From positions 192,253-256,252 of the forward strand of contig NW_012236507.1 of assembly GCF_000787575.1 (NCBI RefSeq): a stretch of DNA of 64,000 bases, read 5' to 3'. The notes under the pieces were generated by a model. The model was not told the DNA's origin, did not search any database, and was given only the letters and a program-made list of their open reading frames with translations. The stretch is from Acytostelium subglobosum LB1 (lineage: Eukaryota; Evosea; Eumycetozoa; Acytosteliales; Acytosteliaceae). Numbering within the stretch: the first letter of the stretch is position 1; each line of letters begins with the position of its first letter. This document shows, piece after piece, positions 22,930 to 34,888 of the stretch. Made by a program: the position numbers and the translations under genes.

Positions 22930-24571
22930 ATGGATGGATATGGAGTACTTAAGCGTGCTGCCAGTTTCAGGAACTATGCCAAAAGAACTGGACACGCAGT
23001 ATATCATCTGGATCTTGGACGAACTGATGTCAACTACCATCCAAAGTACCAAAGATCCAAATTAGGTATCTTTGTCAGTATATTTGTGATTGTCGTAGTT
23101 GCATTCTTTGTCGTCTTTACCACAGGTCAATTCTCTAAAGGTACGTATTGTCTGGCGGCGGGCGATCGCTCATCACTTCTCAAACCCCCACTAACTCACC
23201 ATATCCGTCCATCCCCTTCACTTGTCTACGCCCAAATCCATAATTATAGGTGTACCTGCCATTATTTATAACGCCAATATACCATCACAGTATGAGGAGA
23301 TGAAGACACCGATGGTGGGCATAGGTGTGTCCTTCTCAAATGGCACATACTTTAGCGATCCAAACTACTTCACTGTCAAGTACTCCCAGGTAACAATCAC
23401 CAACCATGACAGTGTACCGCGTGTAAAGGTTGGCCTCAACTCGACCACTTGCACCTTCTACCAGAACCCGCCCTCAGGAATGCCCTCTGGCTACGTGCCA
23501 CCCATCTACACATCGGCGGCAATCTGCCCCGAGAAGCCCATCACAATGAAGGGTTCGTACGAGATGGACGTCTACCAGTATCTGGACATCGCCATCAATC
23601 GTTGCCAGTGTCCTCCTTTGCCGGCCAACTGCACATGTGTCAGTGATGCCGAGTTCAACGCGGTGTTCTTCAAGGACACCAACATTAACCTCATCGTTCA
23701 GGAGCGTAACCCATCCTATTCGATCTTTGCCAACAAGTTCTCTGTTGTGCCAAGCGCCGACTTCTCGCAGCCTCCCGTGCCACGTAACTTCACCAACGGC
23801 ATGTTCTGGTACACATCTCGCCTGCACATCCAAAAGGTAGACGTAACCATCCAGAAGAAGACCATCTACATCGGCCCACGTTTCATCTTTGACTACAACG
23901 TCGAGACCTTCTACACGGTTGGTGGAACAGTGGCACGCACAGCCGACTACATGCCCCAGCCAACCAATGTGACCAACAACCTGTTCAAGGCGTACATCCG
24001 TCTGGATGACTATGATAACCAGGAGTACCGCCAGAGCCCTCCTCTGCTTCAGTTGGTCGGCTCATGGGGTGCGCTGTGGACCTTCTTCAGTTTGACCCTG
24101 CTCCAACTCGTACAGATCTACAACTACAAGAAGCATGAGCGCGAGAAGTCCATCGACAAGATGGTCACTGACTTGGTTCTTGGCTCGCCTACCAAAGGAC
24201 ATGATGGAAAGCCAATGTCCGATCCAAACAACAACAACAACAACAATAGCGGCAGCAGTCTTGGCGCGTTGGACAGCAACAACAACTTTTACAACAGCAG
24301 CGGCGTGTCCATCATGGTCAATCAGGTGGAGATGGGCGTGCTCAGTAGCGAGAACAGAAGGAACTCGAGGAACATCCTCAACGCCAGCTCCTCGGGCAGT
24401 CTTGATCAGTTGGGCTGGCCTGGTCCCAACAATAACGTCTCGTCATTTGGCATCAACTCCTCTACAGACTACAACAACGATAGTCTTCAGCCACCCAACA
24501 ACAACTCTGTCAATATCAAGACCAGCGTAGACAGCAGCGCCAGCTCTGATGTCGACTCTCGACATATCTAA
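22930..24571 (+). CDS. Two-pass membrane protein with large extracellular domain, function unknown
   Basis: Predicted 510 residues from exons 22930..23140 and 23250..24571, joined at FSKG/VPAII. A basic cytosolic N-terminus leads to a first transmembrane helix (about 46-66, IFVSIFVIVVVAFFVVFTTG). A glycosylatable outer domain of about 270 residues follows, with a cysteine cluster (CQCPPLPANCTC). A second hydrophobic segment (LVGSWGALWTFFSLTLLQL) leads to an Asn/Ser-rich cytosolic tail. Both termini inside plus a large loop is the topology of P2X- or ASIC-like channels, but I see no sequence motif of those families. It is probably a dictyostelid-specific surface protein. Confidence 0.8.
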
Positions 24572-26388
24572 ATCAACTTTCCAAATCGAGTGCCATCAAT
24601 CACTCATCAATCATTCCACCCCCACATCACTCACTCATCAAACTATCATTCATCAGAGTTTATAACTCACCTCGCCACTTCCACTGTCATGGCGGCAGCC
24701 AACGCCAGCCTTTGCCATGACCATTTTTCCGAACCCAAACTCCTCCTCCCCTCCCGCTCTCTCATCCCATCATATCATCGATCCCTGCCGACTTCCACCA
24801 TAATCCAAACTCTTGCGCACTGCCTCACTCACTCAATTATGGCGCCACTTTGGCCGGGCTTGGTGCCTGCTCTTTACAAGGAGCACGTTGTACAATGTTT
24901 ACTTTTTCCATAGGTTCTTCTCGAGAGAGGGGCACTAGCTAGTCGGCCGCCCGACTAGCAATCCAGCCAGCTGCAGCCAACCATTTCAGCCAAGGACCGT
25001 TATAACGTATCATCATTCCATACATCATTTCATCACATCACATATCACATAACACAATCCATCCATCCAATCCCCAATCCCATCCAACGAACGGCACATA
25101 CATATACATACTCAGCAACGCATTAAGCTGAATGTCGAATAAAACCCGATAGGTCACCAATCAATCATTCAATCAAAATGATTACCGTTTCCAACCTTTC
25201 AACTGATCAAAAGGCACACTTTAACATACTTATACACTATCCACACATTCATACATACACACTTTATATCTCTACTAGTAAGTTGTTAACAATACCTATA
25301 GGTCGTTGTAAACAAGTGAAGTTACATGTGATTGGAGGGTCACATAGAGTAGCCACCTTCTGCCTTTAGCCTATCAATCCGTTTAACACATTCACACACA
25401 TAGGTTGATTGGATGTGAGTCGGGGTTTGGCCTGCGACTGTTTACGATCGGAAGGTTGTGATGTGGCACTATATCAACAAGGTAGCAACAAGGTGTGGAG
25501 CACAGTTGCTTGAGTTACCTAGTTTGGAATGTACGGCAGCAAGTTCATTCACATCACTTCACACTCTTTCACTCATTCACTCATTCATGATCAATCAGGT
25601 GATGGGATGAATGAATGATTGAATAGAATTGAATTGATGTTGACTGTGACCTTTGGATTCCTAAGTGTCCATGTCCCGCAGTTATGCAGGGCCAGCCACC
25701 ATGGTTTAAACGCACAAGCATTATGGGTTTTCAACGGATGATTAATTGTGATTGGTCAATCACAATTGATCAGTGTGAGCAAATGCGGGTGGTTAATGGG
25801 CAGGCGTCCAGTGTCTCTTCAGGTTGGCTCTCGACCCAAAGTGAACTGTGCTATTCTTGTTTCGTGGACCTCTGTGGGGACCTTTGGCCAGAGACCACAA
25901 AAGACCACCAAAGGATCATTGGAGCCCACTCGACAACGGCCTAACAATAGCCCTACTGGTCCTCTCAAGTTGGTCTATTATTGGCTACAAACATCGAAGA
26001 GACGCTGATCAAATATGATATATTACCCAAGGTGTCCCGTGAGATTAATGTCATAATGCCCACAATCATTCAATGTAGTGAGAGTTCACTATACCTGCCG
26101 GCGGCTGGGTGGCAGGATGTGTGGCTGGCCAGTGTCCCTACAAGTAGGAGTAGACACTACTACTACTACTTACTTTTAAGGTACCTAAACAAACAGAATG
26201 TAATGGGCGGTCATGTACATACCCAAAGCAATCAACCAACGTTGGTTGAGCAACCTTCCCTCCTTCACTTACTTATTTATATATAGAGACAGTTACTGTC
26301 AATCAATCAAATCAAAGTAATAGACGAGTGACACAAATACGATCAACACTTACAATATAATCCACACTACTTCCATACATCAATCACA
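24572..26388. other. Intergenic, no supported gene
   Basis: About 1.8 kb. It has CACT/CATC-rich 3' flank sequence to about 24680, several short open frames without motifs, and an inverted repeat at 25744-25767 (11-base arms AATTGTGATTG/CAATCACAATT around GT). The final 100 bases are the probable promoter and leader of the Myb-like gene. Confidence 0.5.
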
Positions 26389-27151
26389 ATGAACTTAGCA
26401 TATATACTTAATAATACCAACTCATATGGTTCATCATCATCATCGGCAATCTATAATATACATGGAACCGAGTACTCTACACAAGGCAGTCCAACATTGT
26501 CTTCATCACCAATTACTATCCCTTCACAATACAATCACAATCACAATCAACATCATCAACTTCCAGTTTCCCCAACTTCATGCGGGCAAGAGTATGGCAC
26601 TGGACATCCACTTATGATGGCCTTGCTCAAGAAAAAGATAAACGATACCAAGCGTATTGTCAATGACCAACCAAACTCAATCCGCATCCTAAAGGTTGGN
26701 ATATCAAAGTCCAGTATCAATCTCCAACTCCAACTGCGTCCAATACAACCCAAACATCAACTATAACTACAACTATATCACTACTTCTTCCTCTACATCT
26801 ACACCATCATCTCCACTATCATCACCATCACAATTACCATCTTCACCACAATCTTCATCTTTATCTACACCACCATCATCTCCACAATCTTCATCCTCAT
26901 CATTGAAGGATCTAAAGAATAAGAATAGTTACCTGTATAATTGGTCACCTAGCCAGGTTGACAAGCTGATCCAGATGGTTGGCGAGCTGGACTTCTTTTC
27001 ACTACAACCCAACGAACGAAAGAAGCAGTGGGAGCAGATTGCCAAATCACTGAATCGTAGTGTTGCCGCGGTACGCGCCAAGTTCAGTCGACTGGAGCTA
27101 CAGAAGCATGTTGGAGCATCGTCATCCGTAGGCCTCTTGTCAACATATTGA
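26389..27151 (+). CDS. Myb/SANT-like DNA-binding protein
   Basis: Single-exon gene of about 253 residues (ATG at 26389, stop at 27151). The frame is interrupted only by an N at 26700. Treating N as an extra base gives KVGYQSPVSIS and one open frame to the end, so N is most likely an assembly artefact. The N-terminal two thirds are Ser-, Asn-, His- and Pro-rich. The C-terminal ~60 residues form a single Myb/SANT-like helix-turn-helix: YNWSPSQVDKLIQMVGELDF, then KKQWEQIAKSLNRSVAAVRAK, with the spaced aromatic and tryptophan residues of that fold. It is likely a transcription factor; the target is unknown. Confidence 0.7.
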
Positions 27152-27310
27152 GAATACCAAGAATCAAACAAACCTATATATAAACGCTTATTTATTGGAA
27201 ACAAGAGATATTCTTCATTGTGTTGAGTTGACAATGAAGTTGAGTAGAGTCATCTTTCAAGTTCTCATTTACATTGCAAGCCAAGTTATAACAACATACA
27301 GATAGACATT

Positions 27311-27803
27311 ATGTCCTCAAAGAAGAGAAAGAATGATAGTGATGAGGAGGTGGAGGAGGAAGAGGTAGAGTCAACCAAGGCTGAGAAGAAGAAGTCTACA
27401 AAGAAGTCAACTAAAGTGACAAAGAAGAAGCCTGTTAAGGAGGAGTCAGAGGATGAGGAGTCAGAGGTTGAAGAGGAAGAAGAGGAGAAGAAAGAGAAGA
27501 AGGAGAAGAAGAAACCAAAGGTAGCAGCTTCCGCAAAGAAGGAGATTGACCTTGGCAACAAGAGGAAGATAGCATTCTCCACATTTGGTNGGCGCACCAA
27601 AGATTGACATTAGAGAGTTCTACGAGAAGGATGGAGAGATGCTGCCAGGAAAGAAAGGTATGATGAGGGGAAGGCCAAAGCAAAGGTAGGAACAGTACAC
27701 ATACTAATTCTCAGTCGCGAACATCATAGGTATCGCATTGTCACCAGCTCAATGGAAGATCATCACAAGCAACATAGATACAATCAATAAATGGTTGAAT
27801 TAG
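27311..27803 (+). CDS. sub1: Transcriptional coactivator PC4/Sub1
   Basis: Exons 27311..27657 and 27730..27803 give about 139 residues. A charged Lys/Glu/Ser-rich N-terminal half precedes the single-stranded DNA-binding PC4 domain: KKEIDLGNKRKIAFSTFGG, then [20 protein letters not shown], then LSPAQWKIITSNIDTINKWL. Human PC4 has the same order of a lysine-rich regulatory region and a compact C-terminal domain. It acts in the nucleus as a cofactor of RNA polymerase II transcription. An N at 27590 breaks the frame as written; dropping it restores GGAPKIDI exactly. The gene ends 53 bases from the end of the convergent WDR43 gene. Confidence 0.92.
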
Positions 27804-27856
27804 AACGACTCGCTCAAGATGATCTTGATCGAGGTTTACTTTATTTACTTTAATCT

Positions 27857-29796
27857 TTAGAACATGTCGTCGCCATCCATCAGATCAGCAATATCCTCGT
27901 CGTCGAGATCTGATCCAAGGTCGTCTTGGTCGTCACTCTCACTCATACTGACATCATCCAAAAGTGCGTCGTCGTCCATGTCGTCACTGTCCTCGCTCTC
28001 ATCGTTCTCATCCTCGCTGTTGTCCTGGTACACCAGCACCGGCTCAAAGTCAATCGAGACCACCTTCTTTGATTGCGACTTGCTCTCGACCAGCTCGCAC
28101 TTGGCCACCAGCTTGGTTAGCGACTCGTGCAGCTTGAACTTATCCTCCACGATCGAGTTGAGAATAGACAGTTGTGATCTCAGGTTGGGCACGGTAAGCA
28201 AGTATGTCGAGTGCTCCTTGATAATGTTGTTGACCCAACTGATCAAGTAGTGGCTGTGTTGCAAGAAGGAGGATATGGTCAGTGTCGGTGACAGTCAATC
28301 GCTCGCCCGACTACTTTGGTACATACGATTTCTGGTAGTCTGTGGCAAGGTCCGAGATGATCCTCTTGAGCAAACTGAATGCATAGGGCGACGGCAGCGC
28401 CTTGACTGTGTTCTGGAGTACCACTTGGTTGACTTGCAATGCCCTGCTGAGCAGTGCGATATCGGATGATTGGAGCGCCTGTGTAATCATGTCGACAACT
28501 GTACCGGCGTTCTTGGCACTGTTATCAACGGACTTCATGTCCACTCCAATAATCTGCTCTTCGACATTGAGTTGGGCGGCATCGCCAGTTGTTGAGACCA
28601 CCTGCTTGCTAGTGCTTCCAACTCCACCCTTGGACTTTGGATCCTTTGAATGATACTCAATGTTTGATGTTGTCTCCAACAATTCGCCCTTCTGGCTAAA
28701 TTTCTATAATATGTTCGTCAGTTTCCATGTGTTGCTGCGAGTTACCGCGTGTTGCCGTGTTTCCGCCCAACTTACAATTATTTCAAACTTAATCTGTGAT
28801 GGTGAGGAGAGAGGTCCTTGGGCCAGAGCCAACTCCTCAGAGTTGAGGAATGTAACACTTATGAGATCGACATTGTCTTGCAACTTGAACTTGGTCTGCG
28901 AGGAGACTGTCTTTTGAGCGGTGGCCTTGAACACTTCGATGACCTTGGCGTCAGTGATGGCGGCAAAGTAGTAGAATGTCTCTAGCTTGGTGGGCTGGGT
29001 CAGCATGTGCAGACCTCTAATGTTGGTATCGCACCTGATCATGTGTGAAGCCTCGCCACTCTTTAGTCCCTTGTCGCTCAACTCATAGACACGCATGTAG
29101 CGATCGGCTGTTGAGCCGACCAGCACGTCGCGCGACGTCTCATCGCTGAACGCTAGCGATCTGAGCTCCTTTGACGACTTGATTTTGCCAATCTGCTGCT
29201 GTGACGACAACTCCCAGATGCGCACCTGACTCGCGCCCGACACCAGACGGGTGGCATGTGCGTTGACCGCCAGCTTGAACACTGGACGGTTCTCCTCAAC
29301 GGCGAAGCTTGTGATCTTTTGTGCCTGCTCGACGCTCCACTGAATGACCGTGCCATCTTGATCGGCCGAGTATAGGTGGTTTCCAGCATCGCCTGCGAAT
29401 ACCACATCATTGACCCTGCAGCTATGTGATCCAGTCAATGACTTTAACTGTTTTCCATCCAATATATCATAAATGTTAATGTCACCATTAGTCATACCAG
29501 CAGCCAGCAACAACTTTGGATTGGCAACTTGTTTCTAAAGTTTGATTGATTGATTGATTGGGCGAGTGAGTGATTGGGCGAGTGAGTTTGGGCGAGGCTT
29601 GTGATGGGATTGTCTCGCGAGGTGGCCATACCATTGAGAACCAGGTCAAACAGTTGAACTTGACATCATTGTTGGTGGAGCTGAATGAGAAGGTGATGAT
29701 GTTCTTCTGGACATTCCAAACTCTCAATATATTATCTCTGCCAATCGCGGCAAAGTGTGATCCAGTCTTATCAAACAAGTAGAACTTTCCAGACAT
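27857..29796 (-). CDS. wdr43: WDR43/Utp5, small-subunit processome WD40 protein
   Basis: Predicted 565 residues from exons 29632..29796, 28776..29534, 28327..28703 and 27857..28253; the sum closes in frame. The N-terminal ~330 residues form WD40-like blades (DKTGSHFAAIGRDNILRVWN, then HLYSADQDGTVIQWSVEQAQ). A helical Utp12-type domain follows (about 400-500, including LLSRALQVNQVVLQNTVKAL), and a very acidic Asp/Glu/Ser tail ends the protein. This order is that of Utp5/WDR43 in the t-UTP (UTP-A) complex, which acts in nucleolar pre-18S rRNA processing and is linked to rDNA transcription. Confidence 0.88.
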
Positions 29797-30014
29797 GTCT
29801 ACTCCTGTGTATATATATAATATATAATATAATATATGAAGTGATTGTAAGTAAGTTTATGTATTTATGTAAAAGCGAGGACTCATTCGAGGGTCACTGA
29901 ATGACATTGGACCATTTTTCTGATTTAAATAATCACAAAATTCAAAAAACGAACGAATATGAAGTTCTGATTTTTTATCATCAAGTCGAGAAATGATCAT
30001 GGTCTTGATCAAGA

Positions 30015-31055
30015 TTATTGAGGTATCTTTAAAGCAAAGATATCCTTTTCCAGAACACCAAGTACCTTGTTGTCAATATTCTGACTGATGTCTTTCCAAG
30101 CAATGTCTGGATTTTGTTGCCGCAGTACTTCTCCGCCATTAGTCAATGTGAATAATTCCTTGCAGACCAGTTTCTTGACTCTTCCAATTAACTTATAGCT
30201 CGATTGTTTGTAGGTGATGTTGGAACTGATCTGAGAGTACAACCCCTCTTGGTCCATCACCTTCAATACGACCTCGGGAGTGACTATACTGTCTGTGTAG
30301 GCGTTGATGGCAATGGTTGTCGGGTCCAGTGGTGCAATGACCTTTGGTTGGTACTCCGCGGTCGAGAACTCTTGTTTTTTGAGTGCCTCCAAATCACGCT
30401 GCGTCCTGATTGCAGTTATCTGAGCTTTGGCTGCATTCTTCCATTCGTCCAACACGATTGAGCATTTGCCGAGTACTTTTTGTTCCAGTTGCATCAACTG
30501 GATCATGAAGCCATCGTTTGGTTGAACGCACGATCTTGTTTGGTGCAATGTAGTGTACAGTTGATTCAATGGCAGTCTCTTTGCAATCATTAGATATGCC
30601 AGTATCACTGTTGGGCTACGACTTCTTCCAGCAAGACAATGTACAAACACAACTCCATCCTCTTTCCTCGCCTGTTCGATAAATAGATATGCCTCATCGA
30701 TGAATGTCAGGATATCCTGTTCAGGTACATCCTCAAGGTTATGTGCTCTCTGTTGTACAACAATCGATGTGAGTATAGTGCCTTGATTGAATGAAAGAAT
30801 GAATGGCTAATTGTTTGAGGACTTAGGAACATACCAACGATCTGTATTCTGATTCATTATGTACAGTTCCAGCACAACTAACTATATGAGTGATGTTCCT
30901 TCTCTTCATCTCAAATACATTCTTTGTATCTCTATTATTATTGATAAGTAGTTAGTATTGTAACTTGATTTAATGAATGAATGAATGAATGATAGTGATA
31001 GTTACCTGGCAGCACCTAGGTATAGGAAGTCTTCTATAACAGTTGATATTCCCAT
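30015..31055 (-). CDS. Dual-specificity protein phosphatase
   Basis: Predicted 293 residues from exons 31006..31055, 30835..30931 and 30015..30749. The N-terminal ~140 residues are a DSP catalytic domain. It starts IEDFLYLGAARDTKN, has the P-loop HCLAGRSRS (Cys at about residue 87) and an acidic loop RAHNLEDVPEQD that supplies the general acid Asp. The C-terminal half is a helical extension (for example LDEWKNAAKAQITAIRTQRD) that I do not recognise. The enzyme should remove phosphate from Ser/Thr and Tyr of protein substrates, although atypical DSPs can also act on RNA or lipids. No targeting signal is seen. Confidence 0.88.
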
Positions 31056-31649
31056 GGTTGGTGATTGTTGTAGTAATAATATATATTGGTTATATTTAAC
31101 AACTTTAACTTATGATCATAGTTATAATGTTCTCTTTCTCGTTAGTATTACACTAATCTCAAAGTATCTTTTTCATTGTTGAGTAATAAAGTGGAAACAA
31201 AGAGTGTGGGTCATTCCCACCTTTCACTCATTCATTCCTACAGATAAGTACGGTTGGTTGCATGCTTGAGGAGGTATTAGATACACATACATACACTCAC
31301 TATCTCACCACTTGACAAACAAGGACATTGGAAAGTGAGAGAATGAGATAATAGATAATAGATTGGTGACACATAATTCCAATGATGGCTTAGCTCACTC
31401 AACCTCTATCAGATTATCAAGTCAACATGTTAACATGGTTGGGTGAATGATGAAGTTGAGTGGACTCTCCAGATGTAGCAGCAGCAGCAGCAGAAGCAGA
31501 CACAGCACAGCAGCGCAGCGGGTACAAGTATCGGTACTGTTACATTCCTCTTTATTGTTGTATGGTAATCAATTACGAGTACTTATAGTATTAGTATTAG
31601 TATTAGTATTAGTATTAGTATTAGTATTAGTAGAAGTGTGTCTAAAGCA
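31056..31649. other. Intergenic with TATTAG microsatellite
   Basis: This is a divergent spacer between the phosphatase and the SAP-domain gene. A (TATTAG)n tract covers about 31585-31632 and ends just before the start codon at 31650. A (CAG)-like run lies near 31480-31510. No gene was found. Confidence 0.6.
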
Positions 31650-32654
31650 ATGAAGAAGAAACAATCACCAACAAAACAGAAGGAGACGTCGAATAAGAAG
31701 AAGATACCCTTGAAGGAGTGGTCGACAACAGAAGCAACTACGCTCACAATTGCTCAGCTAAAGAATAATCTTAAGGGTTATAAGGTTGAATTCAATAGCC
31801 GAGCGCTAAAGGCTGATCTTGTCGATCTACTGGTCGCCTCGAGCAAGAAGAAACAAGGCGAGGATTTGAGCCACGAGATGGATGACGCAAGTGATGGCGG
31901 AGGTGACAGTGGCATTGTTGATGACAATGTTGATGGTGAAGGCGATGGCGATGGCTTGGATGACGAGCCAGATGTTGACCTGCCAAAAGATGTAAAGGAG
32001 GTGAAGGGAGTGAAGGATGTAAAGAATGTGGCTAAGGATGCTAAAGATCAAGTTGCGAACAGTCCAAAGAAGAAGAGGGAGGAAGATGACGAGCTGGACG
32101 ATGATGCCGACGATGAGAATGATGAACACCAAGCCAAGAAGCATAAGAAGGATAATGGCCAGCAAGTTCAAAAGGCTGTGAACGATCAACAAGATAAAGT
32201 GATCATGGAGAAAGCCCTTGAAGATGCTCTGGAGAGCTACGATATTCATAAAGAACTAATGACGTTGATCAAGGAGGAGGTCAAGACTCAGTCCACCGAG
32301 GGTCCTCTTCTGATTGTCAACTGGAATGTCGATGGCCTCAAGGAAATGTCCGTTGTAGGCCAGGCAAAGCGTGGCTCTCCCCAGGATATTCAGGACACTC
32401 TGGCCCAATTCATCAAGACCAACCATGGCACCGATCCAAAAGACACTCAAACAATATTCCTCTTTGAGTCCTCTGGCAGGATGACCCAGTGCCTCACTCA
32501 ACTTGTCGACAAGTTCCCTTGGATCAAGCATACCAACCAGCCAAATCAGTTCAAGAACATGCCAACCATTCCGCTCGCCAGTCTGATCGTCATTCACAAG
32601 CTAAGCGATACCAAACTTGATGTTGCCGATCTCAGTGCCTTCCTTCTCTGCTAA
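31650..32654 (+). CDS. SAP-domain acidic protein with a nuclease-like C-terminal stub
   Basis: Predicted 334 residues in one exon, ATG at 31650. A Lys-rich start is followed by a SAP-type helix pair (about 35-70: LTIAQLKNNLKGYKVEFNSR, then ALKADLVDLL), which binds DNA in chromatin proteins. A long Asp/Glu/Lys-rich low-complexity region runs to about residue 200. The C-terminal ~115 residues begin LLIVNWNVDGLKEM, reminiscent of the first strand of exonuclease III/APE1-type enzymes (usually SWNVNG). The remaining sequence is much shorter than that fold and lacks the usual QETK and GDxN motifs. It is either a decayed nuclease domain or chance resemblance. It is convergent with the FNIP gene, with 53 bases between the stops. 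Confidence 0.7.
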   Translation: MKKKQSPTKQKETSNKKKIPLKEWSTTEATTLTIAQLKNNLKGYKVEFNSRALKADLVDLLVASSKKKQGEDLSHEMDDASDGGGDSGIVDDNVDGEGDGDGLDDEPDVDLPKDVKEVKGVKDVKNVAKDAKDQVANSPKKKREEDDELDDDADDENDEHQAKKHKKDNGQQVQKAVNDQQDKVIMEKALEDALESYDIHKELMTLIKEEVKTQSTEGPLLIVNWNVDGLKEMSVVGQAKRGSPQDIQDTLAQFIKTNHGTDPKDTQTIFLFESSGRMTQCLTQLVDKFPWIKHTNQPNQFKNMPTIPLASLIVIHKLSDTKLDVADLSAFLLC

Positions 32655-32707
32655 CTAATGGATGAGTATCCATGAAACTATACTACTAGAGTACCTTCAT
32701 TAAATGT

Positions 32708-34690
32708 TTATTTGATCTTGATCAATGACCACGACACCTTGGCGGTATGCGCAAGCTTGGGTCCATCATTCGCTCCAATGCTGTATGTCATCGAGCAGTC
32801 TGGGGATGAGTAGCTCTCATGGTTTACAATCGCCAACAAAAGTCTTGGACTGAGTGAGCGGATGGTCCATCCGCGACCATGTCCATGTAATTTGTAGGTG
32901 TTGACGTTGGGGAATGTGGACAATAGTTTGCTCACATCAGACCTGCTCCTTATCATTGTGGATAGGGTGTCCAGTCTAACATTCTTTGGTGGCTTGAACT
33001 TTGATTGACTATTGAATTGGGTCAATAGAGACAATTCCATGGCAGACTCGGGCATACAGTCGACAAGTGAACGTAGATTTGTTCGCAGTATTACAAGGCC
33101 CATTGGTAATGCATTGGCCTCAACTTGATTGTTTGAGCCAGGCAGTATAAGTTCTGTAAGCAATGGTGGCAAGACACCAGAGGCGAGAGGTTGATTGTAG
33201 GATTGGCTGAGACTTAGAGTCCTCAAAGAAGCTGGGAGACTGCCCGGCACCAGTTCCTTCTTGAATGATGTGCCAATCCTCAGTTTCTCGAGACATGATG
33301 GTAGACATCCTGGCAGTAGTTCTTGGTTGAACTCATGGCCCAGTGTCAGCTCGAGCAGTGACTCTGGAAGGCACCCTGGCGTAAGTGGTTGATTGAAGAC
33401 CTCGAGTGTGAGTATTGTGAGGAAGACTGAAGGCAGCACTCCAGGCAACAGTGGATGATCATAGTTGTTAAGGGATAGCTCTATCAGTGAGTTGGGCAGC
33501 ACATCACATGCCAGAGTATGGCTATAGCTGACCAATGAGAAGAATGCGAGAGACTGGGGTAGTGATCCTGGTGTGAGGGGATCGTCCAAGTCAAGCCCAA
33601 CTGTCAAGTTGTCCAATGAAGGGTGTAGTGAGCAGGGGATGAAGTAGTTTGTTTCCAAGTTCTTGAGTGAGTTGGGCAGTGTCCATGGATGACCTGGGTC
33701 AGGCCTGCCTTGGCAGATCAGTCGGGTGAGGGAGGAAGGAAGCACGCCCTCTAGTAGAGGCTGGCAGAAGGCACTCCCGAATGAGAGATACGTGATTGAT
33801 TCAGGCAGCACACCAGGGTAGAATGGTCGATTGAAGTCATTTCCAAAATGAAGAGAGGTCAAAGAGTCTGGCAGAGATCCTGCGACAATACATTGATTGA
33901 AGTTGAAGCCCAACGAAAGGTGAGCGAGCGTGGTTGGTAGGACACCTGGTTTGAATTCTTGATTGAATGTATCGATGAATGAAAGATTGATGAGTCGAGG
34001 CGGTAACACACCTGGCAGTAACTCCTTGTTGAATAGACCCAGTGTCAAACTTCTGAGTGATGCGGGGAGCGAAGAGGGTTCCAGTATATGATCGAATACT
34101 GAGAGATGCAAATCTATGAGCGAATCGGGTAGCACACCAATGGGTATGGGATGATCGAACGTGTCTAGTCTAAGTGAACGCAGTGAGGCAGGGAGAGCAC
34201 CAGCAATGAATGGCTGGTTGAACTTGGGTGAGTTCAAGTTGGTAAGCGAGTTGGGAAGTATACCAGGTAGGAGGTCACGTTTGAACTGTCCAAGTTCTAG
34301 TGTGAGGAGGGATTCGGGTAGTACGCCCGGCGCAATGCTGATGTCTCTGCTTGATGAGATTGACAGTTGAGTGATCGAGTCTGGAAGTGACCCTGGTGTA
34401 TCAAGCACGCCATTGAATGGATGAACGAGTAACAAACGATCGATGTTGTCAATGTTGAATCTTGAATGTGATTGTGATTCAACTGCATCTCTGATTGTGC
34501 CAGGTAGAAGATAACAATCCTTCTTCCATGTCATTGATAGTTTAGTATTTGCAAGCCTGCCATCAATGTTGGCCTTGATATACAATGTTCTCAATCGTCT
34601 ACATGTCAGACTGAGGCACAATGCATCTATGATGTCATTGAATTGTAAGTATATCTCTGTCAATATTATATCAGAGAGTATTTGTTCCAT
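32708..34690 (-). CDS. FNIP-repeat protein with F-box-like N-terminus
   Basis: Predicted 660 residues, single exon, ATG at 34690. The first ~45 residues look like a divergent F-box (ILTEIYLQFNDIIDALCLSL, then TCRRLRTLYI). From about residue 105 the protein is a tandem array of roughly 22-residue FNIP-type repeats, each with Pro-[GD]-x-LP-x-S-[LI] and a following FN-x-[PE] block, for example LPGVLPPRLINL and FNQEFKPGVLP. FNIP repeats form leucine-rich-repeat-like solenoids and are hugely expanded in dictyostelids. F-box members may be substrate adaptors of ubiquitin ligases; the target is unknown. Confidence 0.88.
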   Translation of the reverse strand: MEQILSDIILTEIYLQFNDIIDALCLSLTCRRLRTLYIKANIDGRLANTKLSMTWKKDCYLLPGTIRDAVESQSHSRFNIDNIDRLLLVHPFNGVLDTPGSLPDSITQLSISSSRDISIAPGVLPESLLTLELGQFKRDLLPGILPNSLTNLNSPKFNQPFIAGALPASLRSLRLDTFDHPIPIGVLPDSLIDLHLSVFDHILEPSSLPASLRSLTLGLFNKELLPGVLPPRLINLSFIDTFNQEFKPGVLPTTLAHLSLGFNFNQCIVAGSLPDSLTSLHFGNDFNRPFYPGVLPESITYLSFGSAFCQPLLEGVLPSSLTRLICQGRPDPGHPWTLPNSLKNLETNYFIPCSLHPSLDNLTVGLDLDDPLTPGSLPQSLAFFSLVSYSHTLACDVLPNSLIELSLNNYDHPLLPGVLPSVFLTILTLEVFNQPLTPGCLPESLLELTLGHEFNQELLPGCLPSCLEKLRIGTSFKKELVPGSLPASLRTLSLSQSYNQPLASGVLPPLLTELILPGSNNQVEANALPMGLVILRTNLRSLVDCMPESAMELSLLTQFNSQSKFKPPKNVRLDTLSTMIRSRSDVSKLLSTFPNVNTYKLHGHGRGWTIRSLSPRLLLAIVNHESYSSPDCSMTYSIGANDGPKLAHTAKVSWSLIKIK

Positions 34691-34888
34691 GTATCTATAT
34701 CTTGTTTTTGGTTTAAAGTTAGTCGAGTGATCACATGATTGATCAAATGAGGGGTGATCAGATTCTACTTTGATCAAATATCCATACCCCAATCTTTACA
34801 ATGATGGATATAACTTGGAATCTTTTATTCTTAAATATCAAAGCGATAAGCTTTGGCATAGTGGATAGGAAGCTCTTGCAAGCTAAGA

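Noticed and set aside
25684-26008. Overlapping plus-strand ORFs in the 24.6-26.4 kb gap
   Set aside because: Two frames are open at once and neither resembles a protein family; likely chance.
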